Assembly (NCBI RefSeq): GCF_000426865.1
Contig: NZ_AUGE01000001.1
Span: 310,001 to 374,000 of the forward strand
Direction of reading: 5' to 3'
Length of the DNA: 64,000 nt
Origin: Citrifermentans bremense R1
GTDB lineage: Bacteria; Desulfobacterota; Desulfuromonadia; Geobacterales; Geobacteraceae
Part shown: positions 7,859 through 15,797 of the stretch, one piece after another
Layout of the letters: the number at the start of each line of letters is the position of its first letter
How positions within the stretch are numbered: position 1 is the first letter of the stretch
Program-made: the position numbers and the translations under genes
The notes under the pieces: generated by a model
Databases searched by the model: none
Told to the model about the DNA's origin: nothing
What the model saw: only the letters and a program-made list of their open reading frames with translations

Positions 7859-8725
7859 CTAGGCGTGACCTTCGTCTATCGCCTTTTTGAGCGCACGTTT
7901 CGTCAACACACCGACCAGGTTCTTTCTGTACTCGGCGCTGCCGCGGATGCTGTCCCTCGGGCGACTCGCCTGCGCCGCGAACTGCCCCGCCTCCGCCAGG
8001 AGCTCGTCGTCGATCCTGCGCCCGATAAGGCTTCTTTCGGCGTCGGCCACTCGCAGCACGGTTGGGGCGGCGGAGGCGAGCACGATGCGGACCGCGTGCA
8101 GGGTGTCTCCGGAGACCTGCACCGATACGGCGGCCGCGGCGACCGCGAGAGCGCCGGAGCGGCGCAGGCCGAACTTCAGGTAGGTGCTCCCCGTGGTCTG
8201 TTGGTCAGGAATCGAGATCTCGGTGAGAATCTCCCCCGGTTCCATGCGGGTCTGCGCCGACCCCCAGAAGAAATCCTCCAGCGGCATGGTCCGCTCACCC
8301 TTCGCGCTCGTGAGGCGGATCGAGGCGTCGAGGGCGATCAGGATCGGGGGGAGGTCCGCCGAGGGGACCCCGTTCACGATGTTCCCCCCCACCGTCCCCA
8401 GGTTGCAGATCTGGTTCGAGGCCATGGTGTGGGCGGCCATGGGAAGCGACAGGTAGCGCCTTTGCAAGAGCTGCGAGGTGTAGATCTGGTTGTGGCTCGC
8501 CAGGGCGCCGATCACCACGCGGCCCGGTTCCTCCCGGATCTCGCGCAGCTCGTCCAGGTTCTTCAGCGACACCAGGTGCTCCGGGGCGAGCTTTCCCACC
8601 TTCATCTTGTGTAGGACGTCGGTCCCCCCGGCGAGCACGGTCGCGCGGTCCCCCAGCTCCGCCAGGATGGCGCAGGCCTCCGCGACGGTATTCGGGGCGT
8701 GATACTCGAAATCGGGCACGTACAT
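7859..8725 (-). CDS. Xanthine dehydrogenase-family hydroxylase, FAD-binding subunit
   Basis: 288 residues with the FAD motifs AGGTDVLHKMK (about residue 32) and NLGTVGGNIVNG (about residue 107). Only two cysteines are seen. The roughly 40-residue insertion with four cysteines for an extra [4Fe-4S] cluster, known from the beta subunit of 4-hydroxybenzoyl-CoA reductase, is absent. An oxidative hydroxylase is therefore more likely than a ring-reducing enzyme. It is the first gene of the hydroxylase unit, about 220 bases downstream of the MarR gene. Confidence 0.9.
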   Translation of the reverse strand: MYVPDFEYHAPNTVAEACAILAELGDRATVLAGGTDVLHKMKVGKLAPEHLVSLKNLDELREIREEPGRVVIGALASHNQIYTSQLLQRRYLSLPMAAHTMASNQICNLGTVGGNIVNGVPSADLPPILIALDASIRLTSAKGERTMPLEDFFWGSAQTRMEPGEILTEISIPDQQTTGSTYLKFGLRRSGALAVAAAAVSVQVSGDTLHAVRIVLASAAPTVLRVADAERSLIGRRIDDELLAEAGQFAAQASRPRDSIRGSAEYRKNLVGVLTKRALKKAIDEGHA

Positions 8726-8757
8726 GGTTGGTCTCCTTGATGTTATTTTCTATATCT

Positions 8758-8880
8758 CTCCCTCTCCCACTGTGAGAGGGGTATTCGATCTCCCCCCTTT
8801 GCGAAGGGGGGTCGGGGGGGATTTGCTCTCCGGCGCATCAGTTTAAAATCCCCCTAAATCCCCCTTCGCAAAGGGGGACT
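8758..8880. repeat. Repeats of families D and C between MarR and hydroxylase genes
   Basis: A CCCTCTCCC/GAGAGGG hairpin is followed by two facing family C copies (CCCCCCTTTGCGAAGGGGGG and CCCCCTTCGCAAAGGGGG) around the sequence GCATCAGTTT. The stretch fills most of the intergenic gap, which must also hold any promoter of the hydroxylase unit. Confidence 0.6.
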
Positions 8881-8949
8881 TCACGTCTTACTACTCGATA
8901 CCAATAATCTCTTGCATGCGAGGTATGCCGGCAAAAAGGGGGAAGCGGC

Positions 8950-9372
8950 TCACCCCTTGATGCAGCGCAGGAAACGCTTGCAAAGAAGCTTCTCCTCCAG
9001 CGAGAAATCGTGCAGCAGCTCGTCGTTGGTGCGGTGCACCGCGGCGCGCAACTGCGGGATCACGCCCCGTGCCTTCGGGGTCAGATAGACCCGCGCCACC
9101 CGCCCATCCGCCGGGTCGCTCTCCCGCAGCACCCATCCCGCGGTCACCAGCCGGTCCAAGATCCCCGCCAGAGTGGCGGTGTCCAGCGCGATGCGGCGCC
9201 CGATCTCTCCGACGCTCACCCCATCCTCCCCCCAGAGTGACTCCATGAAGAGGCACTGCATCGGGGTGATCCCGATGGTCTGGAGGTGCCCCTTGAGCAC
9301 CCCCTGGGTCCGCTGGTGCGCCTTGGCGACCAGGAAGACGATGTTCTCGTGGAACGGGAGATGGTCAGACAC
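8950..9372 (-). CDS. MarR-family transcriptional regulator
   Basis: 140 residues with the MarR winged-helix fold: helix-turn-helix at VSVGEIGRRIALDTATLAGILDRL (about residues 52-75), then the wing RESDPADGRVARVYLTPKA. MarR proteins are dimeric DNA-binding proteins that usually respond to phenolic or other aromatic ligands, which suits the position between the PCMH/AOR genes and the molybdenum hydroxylase unit. It starts with GTG, overlapping the end of tatA by eight bases, with GGAGGG upstream. Target genes are inferred, not shown. Confidence 0.87.
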   Translation of the reverse strand: MSDHLPFHENIVFLVAKAHQRTQGVLKGHLQTIGITPMQCLFMESLWGEDGVSVGEIGRRIALDTATLAGILDRLVTAGWVLRESDPADGRVARVYLTPKARGVIPQLRAAVHRTNDELLHDFSLEEKLLCKRFLRCIKG

Positions 9373-9562
9373 GGCTATTTCCCTCCCTGCCGTCCGCCTG
9401 GGCGGCGTTCATCACCCCGGGCTCTTTTCCTTGCGCGCCCTTCCTGAAGCTCTTCAGGGCGCCCCCCAGTGCACCACCTAGCTGCGGCAGCTTGGCCGGA
9501 CCCACGACTATCAGCAGGATGACCAGCAATATCAGCAGTTCCGGTACTCCGAATCCGAACAT
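9365..9562 (-). CDS. tatA: TatA/E-type twin-arginine translocase subunit
   Basis: 65-residue protein with the TatA pattern: short N-terminus MFGFGVPEL, one membrane helix rich in leucine, isoleucine and valine, hinge GPAKLPQLG, amphipathic helix GGALGGALKSFRKG and a polar tail. TatA oligomers form the export pore for folded proteins. The locus encodes at least two predicted Tat substrates (the Rieske protein and the small RR-signal protein), so this may be a dedicated extra copy. Confidence 0.9.
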   Translation of the reverse strand: MFGFGVPELLILLVILLIVVGPAKLPQLGGALGGALKSFRKGAQGKEPGVMNAAQADGREGNSRV

Positions 9563-9592
9563 GGTAACTCTCCTCCCCCGGCGCCCGAGGCA

Positions 9593-10489
9593 TCAGGAAA
9601 CGTAGGTGGCGATGGCTATCGAATAAAGCTTGGTGTCGGTGGTGTCGGCCCGGGAGGTCATCACGATGGGGACCTTCGCTCCCACCACCGCGGCGGCCAC
9701 CTTCTTCTGCGAGAGGTAGGTGAGCCCCTTGTGGATGGCGTTTCCCACCTGGAGGTTCGGGACCAGCACGATGTCGGCCTGGCCGGCCACCGGGCCGCCG
9801 ATCTTCTTCTGCTTGGCCGCGGCGACCGAGATGGCGTTGTCGAGGGCGAAGGGTCCGTCCACCAGGGCGTTGCCGATCTGGCCGCGCTCCGCCATCTTGC
9901 TCAATACCGCGGCGTCCATGGTGTCCGGCATGGCCGGGTTCACCACCTCCACCGCGGAGAGCACCGCCACCTTGGGCTGCGCGTAGCCGAGGCTCATGGC
10001 GAGCCCCACCGCGTTCTCGATCAGCTGCTTCTTCTCCTCCAAGGTCGGCGTGATGTTCATGGCGCAGTCGGTGAACATGAGGAGCCCATCCCCTTCCGGC
10101 TTCTCGGTCACCGTGATCTGGCTGATCAGGTTGCCCCCCCGAAGCCCCTTCTCCTTGTCCAAGAGGGCCTTCAAAAAGAGCGCGGTCTGCAGCTCCCCCT
10201 TCATCACCAGGTGCGCCTGCCCCTGCACCACGAGGCTCACCGCCTTTTCCGCCGCCTCCTTGTGGCTTGGGCAGTTGTGGATCTCGAACTCGGAGGGGTC
10301 CAGCCCCTCGTGGCGCAGCAGCTCCTCGATGGCCTTTGCATCGCCGGTCAGAATGAAGCGGGCGATACCCTTCTGCACCGCCTGCTTCACCAGCTTGATG
10401 ATCGCCTCGTCCTCGGCCACCGCGACGGCGATCGACTTGACCTCCTTCTCCTTCACCGCCGCGTAGAGGTCCTCCAGGCATCTGATCAT
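9593..10489 (-). CDS. ptb: Phosphate butyryltransferase (phosphotransbutyrylase)
   Basis: 298 residues, full length for the PTA/PTB family, with GIARFILTGDAKAIEE, LVMKGELQT, NITPTLEEKKQLIENAV and the C-terminal PIVMTSRADTTDTKLYS signature of phosphate acyltransferases. It interconverts acyl-CoA and acyl phosphate. With the butyrate kinase about 3 kb upstream in the same run of genes it can make ATP from acyl-CoA or, in reverse, activate a carboxylic acid. The specificity for butyryl versus an aryl or branched acyl group cannot be read from sequence. Confidence 0.88.
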   Translation of the reverse strand: MIRCLEDLYAAVKEKEVKSIAVAVAEDEAIIKLVKQAVQKGIARFILTGDAKAIEELLRHEGLDPSEFEIHNCPSHKEAAEKAVSLVVQGQAHLVMKGELQTALFLKALLDKEKGLRGGNLISQITVTEKPEGDGLLMFTDCAMNITPTLEEKKQLIENAVGLAMSLGYAQPKVAVLSAVEVVNPAMPDTMDAAVLSKMAERGQIGNALVDGPFALDNAISVAAAKQKKIGGPVAGQADIVLVPNLQVGNAIHKGLTYLSQKKVAAAVVGAKVPIVMTSRADTTDTKLYSIAIATYVS

Positions 10490-10506
10490 GGTCTTTCTCC
10501 TTTAAA

Positions 10507-10594
10507 GTCCCCTTTGCGAAGGGAGATTTAGGGGGATTTGCTTTTGGTTGGGGAGAAGCAAATCCCCCCTGTCCCCCCTTCGCAAAGGGGGGAA
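10507..10594. repeat. Repeat family C pair
   Basis: Two facing copies of the CCCCTTTGCGAAGGGG / CCCCCCTTCGCAAAGGGGGG repeat separated by about 30 bases, in the gap between the MoaD-like and ptb genes. Confidence 0.65.
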
Positions 10595-10639
10595 CGCGAG
10601 GTCTCGTGCAGCGCTTCGTGGACAACTCCATTTGGAGTC

Positions 10640-10867
10640 TCACCCCCCCGCGATCCAAGGGGCCAGGTGCAGCACGTCGCCGTGGCTTAGCGGGTGCGCC
10701 ATGGGGGCGTGGCGCCCGTTCACGAGCGCCATCCCCACCTCCTTCTCCAAGATCCCGAGGGCGGAGACGAGACTTCCCACCGTGGTTCCCTCGCAGACCT
10801 GCTGCAGCTCATCTTTGAAGCGGTCGGTCCGAAATGTCGCCAATAGGTTCACGGTCACCTCGATCAT
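10640..10867 (-). CDS. MoaD/ThiS-family small sulfur carrier
   Basis: 75-residue ubiquitin-like protein starting MIEVTVNLLATF and ending in the double glycine (APWIAGG) whose terminal carboxylate is thiocarboxylated in this family. It sits 13 bases downstream of the AOR gene, the usual place for the MoaD-like partner that helps make the tungsten or molybdenum pterin of AOR-type enzymes. AAGGGGGA precedes the ATG; an in-frame extension upstream belongs to the AOR region. Confidence 0.85.
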   Translation of the reverse strand: MIEVTVNLLATFRTDRFKDELQQVCEGTTVGSLVSALGILEKEVGMALVNGRHAPMAHPLSHGDVLHLAPWIAGG

Positions 10868-10880
10868 GGCTGTCCCCCTT

Positions 10881-12608
10881 CTAGAAGTTCCAGAACTGGT
10901 CGATCTCCTCGCCGGTGAAGTCCCATACCGCGCCGTTCGGGGCCAAGGGCTCCCTGAAGAACTCGGGGAGACGGTCGTGCTCGTTGGTGAAGCCGGCAGC
11001 AAGGTTGAAGGCACGCTCGGCCTTCAGGGTGGTCACCCCTAGCCCCCCGAACCACTCAGGCGTCAGCTCCAGCCCGAAACGGGCGTTCAGCATGTCCACC
11101 ACCGCCGGGACGCAGGTCGGATCGTCAGCGGAGGGGAAGCCTATGAAGAGGCAGAGCCCCACCGAATCGAGCATCACTGTGGCGATCTGCAGGTGCCGCG
11201 ACAGCTCCACCTGCCCGTCCTTCTTGAGCGGGTCGACGATGCCGCCCCCCACCCCCATCAGGTTGGTGGCGACAGCGTAACCGGCCGTGTGGTCGGCGCC
11301 CATGGTGCTGGTGGCGTAGGTGATGCCGATACCCTTGATGGCCCTGGGATCGTAGGCGGGAATCGCCTGGTTCTTCACCACCGGGACCCGCGTCACCCCG
11401 TACAGCTTCCCGACATTCCCCGCGCCGCTGCCGATGGTGCGGCCGAGCGGAGTCCCGGCGCGTAAATCCTCGCGCAAAAGCCTCAAAACGCCTTGGCCGT
11501 CGCCGAAGGGGAGCACCCCTCCTTCCATGGCGACGCCGATGGCGACCGCGGTCTCGATGGAGTCGATGCCGATGTCGTCCATGAGGTGGTCCGCCTCGGC
11601 GATCACGTCCAAGTCGCCGATCATGGCGTTGGCGCCCAAAATCTCGATGGTTTCGTACTCAAGGCCGGAGGTGACGTACTTCCCCTTCTTGTCCAGGAAG
11701 ACCTGGGAACACTTGATGATGCAGCCCGACTGGCAGCCGTGGCTCGGGTTGCCGCCGCGCTCGATGATGGTCTCCCTGAGGGTCTCGCCGGAGATCTTCT
11801 CGTTGTGCTCGTATCTGCCGTGCATGAAGTTCCGGGTGGGGAGCCCCCCCGCCGCGTTGACGATGTTCACCATCTCCGCGGTGCCGTAGGTGGGAAGCCC
11901 CTGTCCGGTACCCGGATGGTTCATGATCGCCTTGGCGAAGGTGCGCGCCGCGGCGGTGAATTTCGCCGGATCCGCCAGCGGCACCGCGGGGGCGTCGGCG
12001 CCGTCGAGAGCGATGTACTTGATCCTCTTGGACCCCATCACCGCCCCCAAGCCGCCGCGGCCGTGGCTTCTGAGCTTGCCGTCGGCGTCCCGCACCGAGA
12101 TGTTGGCCGCGAGCATCTTCATCTCGCCGGCAGGGCCGATGGTGAGGACGCCGGTCTTGCCCAGGCGTTTTTCCAGCGCCTCGATCACAGCGAAGTTCCC
12201 CTTGCCGATCAGCTCCTTCTCCTCGACGATGCGCACCCCCATCTTGTTCACCACGAGGCCGTACCAGCCGTCCCCCTTGGGGATCCCCTCGATGATCAGC
12301 GCCTTCACCCCGAGGCGGGCCAGCACCTGCGCTGCGGTGCCGCCGGCGTTACTCTCCTTGATGGTCCCGGTGAGCGGGCTCTTGGCGCCGGCCGACAGGC
12401 GGCCGCTGTTCACCGCCGTGGTGCCGCTCAGCATCCCCGGGGCGAAGACCAGCTTGTTGTTCGCCCCAAGGGCATGGCAGGCGGGGGGAACCTCTTCGGC
12501 CACGATGGCCGAGGTAAGCGCGCGCCCCCCCAGCGCCGCCCAGGCGCTTGGAACCGGCTCGACTGAGCAGTTCAGGGCCGACATATCCACACGGAAAATT
12601 TTGTCCAT
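10881..12608 (-). CDS. Aldehyde:ferredoxin oxidoreductase family enzyme
   Basis: 575 residues with AOR N-terminal features (GGRALTSAIVAEEV, LVFAPGMLSGT, SGRLSAGAKSPLTG) and the [4Fe-4S] ligands GCQSGCIIKC (about residue 280) plus a later cysteine in DPTC. AOR enzymes carry a tungsten or molybdenum bis-pterin and oxidise aldehydes to acids with ferredoxin, in the cytoplasm. In this locus the natural substrate would be 4-hydroxybenzaldehyde or a related aldehyde made by PCMH. The ATG at MDKIFRVD has AAAGGAGAGG upstream. Confidence 0.88.
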   Translation of the reverse strand: MDKIFRVDMSALNCSVEPVPSAWAALGGRALTSAIVAEEVPPACHALGANNKLVFAPGMLSGTTAVNSGRLSAGAKSPLTGTIKESNAGGTAAQVLARLGVKALIIEGIPKGDGWYGLVVNKMGVRIVEEKELIGKGNFAVIEALEKRLGKTGVLTIGPAGEMKMLAANISVRDADGKLRSHGRGGLGAVMGSKRIKYIALDGADAPAVPLADPAKFTAAARTFAKAIMNHPGTGQGLPTYGTAEMVNIVNAAGGLPTRNFMHGRYEHNEKISGETLRETIIERGGNPSHGCQSGCIIKCSQVFLDKKGKYVTSGLEYETIEILGANAMIGDLDVIAEADHLMDDIGIDSIETAVAIGVAMEGGVLPFGDGQGVLRLLREDLRAGTPLGRTIGSGAGNVGKLYGVTRVPVVKNQAIPAYDPRAIKGIGITYATSTMGADHTAGYAVATNLMGVGGGIVDPLKKDGQVELSRHLQIATVMLDSVGLCLFIGFPSADDPTCVPAVVDMLNARFGLELTPEWFGGLGVTTLKAERAFNLAAGFTNEHDRLPEFFREPLAPNGAVWDFTGEEIDQFWNF

Positions 12609-12758
12609 AGTTATCCTCTCCTTTGCTGCGAATTTTCCCGGGGAGCGCTGCCCTTGGTCCCCCCTGCCCCCTCCCGTCAAGGGAGGGGGAGGACCCTTCC
12701 CGAAGAACCCATTTTGACGGTTCCTGCGGGAGTGCGGGAGGCCCAGGCGCCTTCCGTA

Positions 12759-12789
12759 GGGGGACAGGCACCTGACGGAGCCAGTCCCC
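12759..12789. repeat. REP-like palindrome, family A copy 4
   Basis: GGGGGACAGGCACCTGACGGAGCCAGTCCCC in inverted orientation relative to copy 1, lying between the SDR stop and the AOR start next to a CCCCTCCC hairpin. Confidence 0.75.
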
Positions 12790-12810
12790 TTCGCTCCCGC
12801 TGCCGGTCCC

Positions 12811-13578
12811 CTAGTGGAAGGAGAGCCCGCCGTCGTGGACGATCATCTGGCCGGTGATGAAGGCCGAGTCGTCGGTGGAGAGAAACAGCGCCAGGCCGAT
12901 CAGGTCCTCCGGCACCGCCTCGCGCTTGAGGCAGCGGGCGTTCAGCTGCAGGGTCTCCAGCGGCGGGATGTCCATCGCCTTGTTCTTGTCGAAGTTGTTG
13001 CCCCCCTCGGAATGGGTGAAGCCCGGGGCGATGGTGTTCACGTTGATCTTGAAGTCCCCCATCTCGCGGGCCATGGAGCGGGTGAGCGCCATGATCGCCC
13101 CCTTGGAGGCGACGTAGTGCGGCATCCCCGGGACACCCTCGTTAATGGAGGAGGAGCCGATGTTGACGATCTTGCCCCCCTTGTCCTTCATGAACGGGAA
13201 GACCGCCTTCATGCAGTGGAACTGCCCGACCACGTTGATCTCCAGCACCTTCATGAACTCCTTGGTGGTGTACTCGGTGAAGGGCTTCATCACGATGCTG
13301 CCGAACACGGCGGCGTTGTTGACCAGGATGTCGACGCGTCCGAAGCGCTCCTTCGCGGCGGCGGCCATGGCGTCGCACTGCGCCTGGTCAGTGACGTCGG
13401 TTTTCACGTAGATCGCCTCGCCCCCAGCCTTTTTGATGTCCTCAACCGCCTTCTGTCCGTCGAGGACGTCGGCGATCACGATCTTCGCCCCCTCCTTGGC
13501 GAACCCCTGTGCGTAGGCGGCGCCGATCCCCTGTGCAGAACCCGTGATGATGGCAACTTTTCCGGTCAGTCTTCCCAT
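12811..13578 (-). CDS. Short-chain dehydrogenase/reductase
   Basis: 255 residues. The NAD(P)-binding motif TGSAQGIG is at residue 12 and acidic IADVLD follows beta-2, favouring NAD. NNAA, catalytic serine in IGSSSI and the YVASK catalytic pair (about residue 157) are all present. Related SDRs oxidise 1-phenylethanol or 1-(4-hydroxyphenyl)ethanol in anaerobic alkylbenzene and alkylphenol pathways, so the enzyme may oxidise an alcohol released by the PCMH-type hydroxylase. The start at MGRLTGKV has AAAGGAG upstream. Confidence 0.88.
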   Translation of the reverse strand: MGRLTGKVAIITGSAQGIGAAYAQGFAKEGAKIVIADVLDGQKAVEDIKKAGGEAIYVKTDVTDQAQCDAMAAAAKERFGRVDILVNNAAVFGSIVMKPFTEYTTKEFMKVLEINVVGQFHCMKAVFPFMKDKGGKIVNIGSSSINEGVPGMPHYVASKGAIMALTRSMAREMGDFKINVNTIAPGFTHSEGGNNFDKNKAMDIPPLETLQLNARCLKREAVPEDLIGLALFLSTDDSAFITGQMIVHDGGLSFH

Positions 13579-13641
13579 GGTCGTATCTCCTTTAATTGTT
13601 GGTTTATTACTGCTGAGTCTTAACCCTCTCCTGTCCATCCT

Positions 13642-13740
13642 CTCTCCCCTTGGGAGAGGGTGGCCGAAGGCCGGGTGAGGGAGTTGCCTAAACTGAGATG
13701 GTTGCCATTTGCCGCGCCCTCACCCCGGCTCTCTCCCAAC
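13642..13740. repeat. Repeat family D, split copy
   Basis: CTCTCCCCTTGGGAGAGGG followed by GGCCGAAGGCCGGGTGAGGG, then about 35 bases later an inverted CCCTCACCCCGGCTCTCTCCC. Intergenic between butyrate kinase and SDR; it could also act as an RNA hairpin. Confidence 0.55.
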
Positions 13741-13754
13741 TCCGTCACCGTAAG

Positions 13755-14831
13755 CTACGAGTACACCGCCAGATCCTCCTCCTTGTTGAAATACCTGAGC
13801 ACCGCGTCGGCCAGGGCCTCCATCTCGTTCTCGCCGGGGTTCAGATGCACCGGGGCGATGAAGCTGATCTTCTTGAGCAGGCTCTCCAGAAGCACCTTGG
13901 AATAAACGAGGCTCCCGGTGAGGGCGATGGCGTCCACCTTCCCTTCCAGGACCGCCGCCGCGGCGCCCACTTCCTTAGCCACCTGGAAGATCATCGCCTC
14001 GTAAACCTCGGCGGCTTGCCGGTCCCCCCCGGCTATGCGCCTCTCGATCTCGATGGCGTCGGTGGTCCCCAGGTAGGCGTAGAGCCCCCCCCTCCCGGTG
14101 AGAAGCTTCAGGATCTCGTCCTTTGAGTACTCTCCGCTGAAGCAGAGCTTCACCAGGTCCCCGGCAGGAAGCGTTCCCGCGCGCTCGGGCGAGAAGGCGC
14201 CGTCGCCGTCGAGGGCGTTGTTCACGTCGATGATCTTCCCCTCCTTGTGCGCCCCGACGGATATGCCCCCACCCAGGTGCACCACGATCAGGTTCAGCTC
14301 CTGGTAGCTTCTCCCCAGCTCAACCGAGACCTTGCGCGCCGTCGCCTTCTGGTTCAGGGCGTGGAAGCTGCTCTGCCTGGCTATCTGCGGGATGCCGGAG
14401 TAGCGCGCCGAGGCGCAGAGCTCGTCGGTCATGGGGGGGTCGGCGGTGAAGACCGGGATGTCGAACTCCCGCCCGAGGTCGTAGGCCACCAAGCCCCCCA
14501 CGTTGATCGGGTGCGCGCCGTAGACGCCGCTCTTCATGTCCTCGATCATCCTGCTGCAGATCCGGTAGGTCCCGCCGGGAAGCGGCCTCACGTTGCCGCC
14601 GCGGCAGGCGATGGCGTTCATCTCCCGGACACAGAGCCCGTTGTCCGCAAGCACCCCGAGGATGGCGTCCTTTCTGTAGTCGTACTGGTGCCAGATGGTC
14701 GGGAACTTTTTCAGCTCCTCGTCCGCATGTTTCACCGATTGGTTCACCTTCATCTCGCCGTTCAGGTGCACCCCGATCTTGGTCGAGGTGGAACCGGGGT
14801 TGATGATCAGTATCTTGTTGGCGCTGTTCAT
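13755..14831 (-). CDS. buk: Butyrate kinase / branched-chain acid kinase
   Basis: 358 residues of the ASKHA acetate/butyrate kinase fold: IINPGSTSTKIGVH at the N-terminus, ACRGGNVRPLPGG, the VVHLGGGISVGAH phosphate motif (about residue 185) and GDGAFSPERAGTLP. It transfers phosphate between acyl phosphate and ADP. Together with ptb it supplies a CoA-ligase-like route in the absence of any recognisable CoA ligase in this operon, which is notable. ATG with GGAG upstream was preferred over a TTG six codons earlier. Confidence 0.88.
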   Translation of the reverse strand: MNSANKILIINPGSTSTKIGVHLNGEMKVNQSVKHADEELKKFPTIWHQYDYRKDAILGVLADNGLCVREMNAIACRGGNVRPLPGGTYRICSRMIEDMKSGVYGAHPINVGGLVAYDLGREFDIPVFTADPPMTDELCASARYSGIPQIARQSSFHALNQKATARKVSVELGRSYQELNLIVVHLGGGISVGAHKEGKIIDVNNALDGDGAFSPERAGTLPAGDLVKLCFSGEYSKDEILKLLTGRGGLYAYLGTTDAIEIERRIAGGDRQAAEVYEAMIFQVAKEVGAAAAVLEGKVDAIALTGSLVYSKVLLESLLKKISFIAPVHLNPGENEMEALADAVLRYFNKEEDLAVYS

Positions 14832-14845
14832 GGTTGGCTCCGTTG

Positions 14846-15766
14846 TCAAAAGGAATAGACCAGGTCGATCCAGGTCTGGTTTGCCTCGATCCGGTTTTCC
14901 GCCGACACAGGGATCACGTACTTGCCCATGAGGGCGAACTTCCCGTCCTGGTAGCGCGCCGCAGGCCCCATGGAAAATTCCCGGTCCTTGGTGTCCGGAC
15001 GTTTGGTCCCGCCGATCTTGTCGTCTTGCAGCCCCCGCCAGACCCAGCCGGTTACCCCCAGCTTGAACTTCGGCGTGACGGCGTAGTTCAGCATGTAGTC
15101 CATGTGGATCGCCTGCCCGGTCTGGTAACCCTTCAGGCCGCTCCCGGCCTCGATGTAGTCAGAGTTCTTGGTGTGGTAGGAGTACATCAGCTTGGCGCTC
15201 GCCTCGATCCCGTTGTCGAAAAGCCCGGTCACCGCGACGACCGGTTCGATGATGAAGGCGTTGTTGCCGGCGTTGATCGGCTTCTTGGCATCGAAGGCGC
15301 CGGTGGGGGTGATCACGTCCAGCACGGTGAGCCAGTGCCAGGTCTTGGTATGCCAGGCGAGGCCGGCCCCGAAGTAGATGTCCCCCAGGCCTCCGTCATG
15401 CCCCTCGACGTTCACGGGACCGCCCGGCGTCTGGGCGGTGACGTTCGCCTCCACGGAGAGGATCGGGATGATGGAGTGCAGCAGGAAGTTCCCCCCGAAG
15501 AGCCCCTTTTCGGAGACGAAGATGGGACGGAAGGCGACGGCGGTGAGAGAGCCGTCCCCGCCGGTTAATCCCTGACCCTTGTTCTCGACCTTCTTGATGT
15601 CCAAAAACACGTTGTAGTCGATCAGATGCAGCCCCGGCGGCGGCGCGGCCCCGGCGTAAAAGTCGGCGGTTCCGTTGAAGGAGCTGCTGTTGAAAGCGTG
15701 TGCCGGGCTGCTGAGAAAGAATGCTGCCAGAAACAGTGCGAAGATCGAGATTCGTGCGCGCTTCAT
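14846..15766 (-). CDS. Outer-membrane channel, phenol-degradation (MetA/SphA) type
   Basis: 306 residues with a clear Sec signal peptide (MKRARISIFALFLAAFFLSSPAHA). The mature part consists of alternating amphipathic strands ending in aromatic-terminated WIDLVYSF, the hallmark of an outer-membrane beta-barrel. The pattern GLHLIDYNVFLD and GLGDIYFGAGLAWH matches the 'meta pathway of phenol degradation' family that accompanies aromatic catabolic operons, probably for uptake of hydrophobic aromatics. AGGAGG precedes the start. Confidence 0.82.
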   Translation of the reverse strand: MKRARISIFALFLAAFFLSSPAHAFNSSSFNGTADFYAGAAPPPGLHLIDYNVFLDIKKVENKGQGLTGGDGSLTAVAFRPIFVSEKGLFGGNFLLHSIIPILSVEANVTAQTPGGPVNVEGHDGGLGDIYFGAGLAWHTKTWHWLTVLDVITPTGAFDAKKPINAGNNAFIIEPVVAVTGLFDNGIEASAKLMYSYHTKNSDYIEAGSGLKGYQTGQAIHMDYMLNYAVTPKFKLGVTGWVWRGLQDDKIGGTKRPDTKDREFSMGPAARYQDGKFALMGKYVIPVSAENRIEANQTWIDLVYSF

Positions 15767-15797
15767 TGATGCCTCCTGTCTTCATTGCATGTAAGGG

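Noticed and set aside
4919-8725. 4-hydroxybenzoyl-CoA reductase (HcrABC) assignment
   Set aside because: Tempting from the p-cresol context, but the FAD subunit lacks the [4Fe-4S] insertion expected of that enzyme; left as an unassigned xanthine-dehydrogenase-family hydroxylase.
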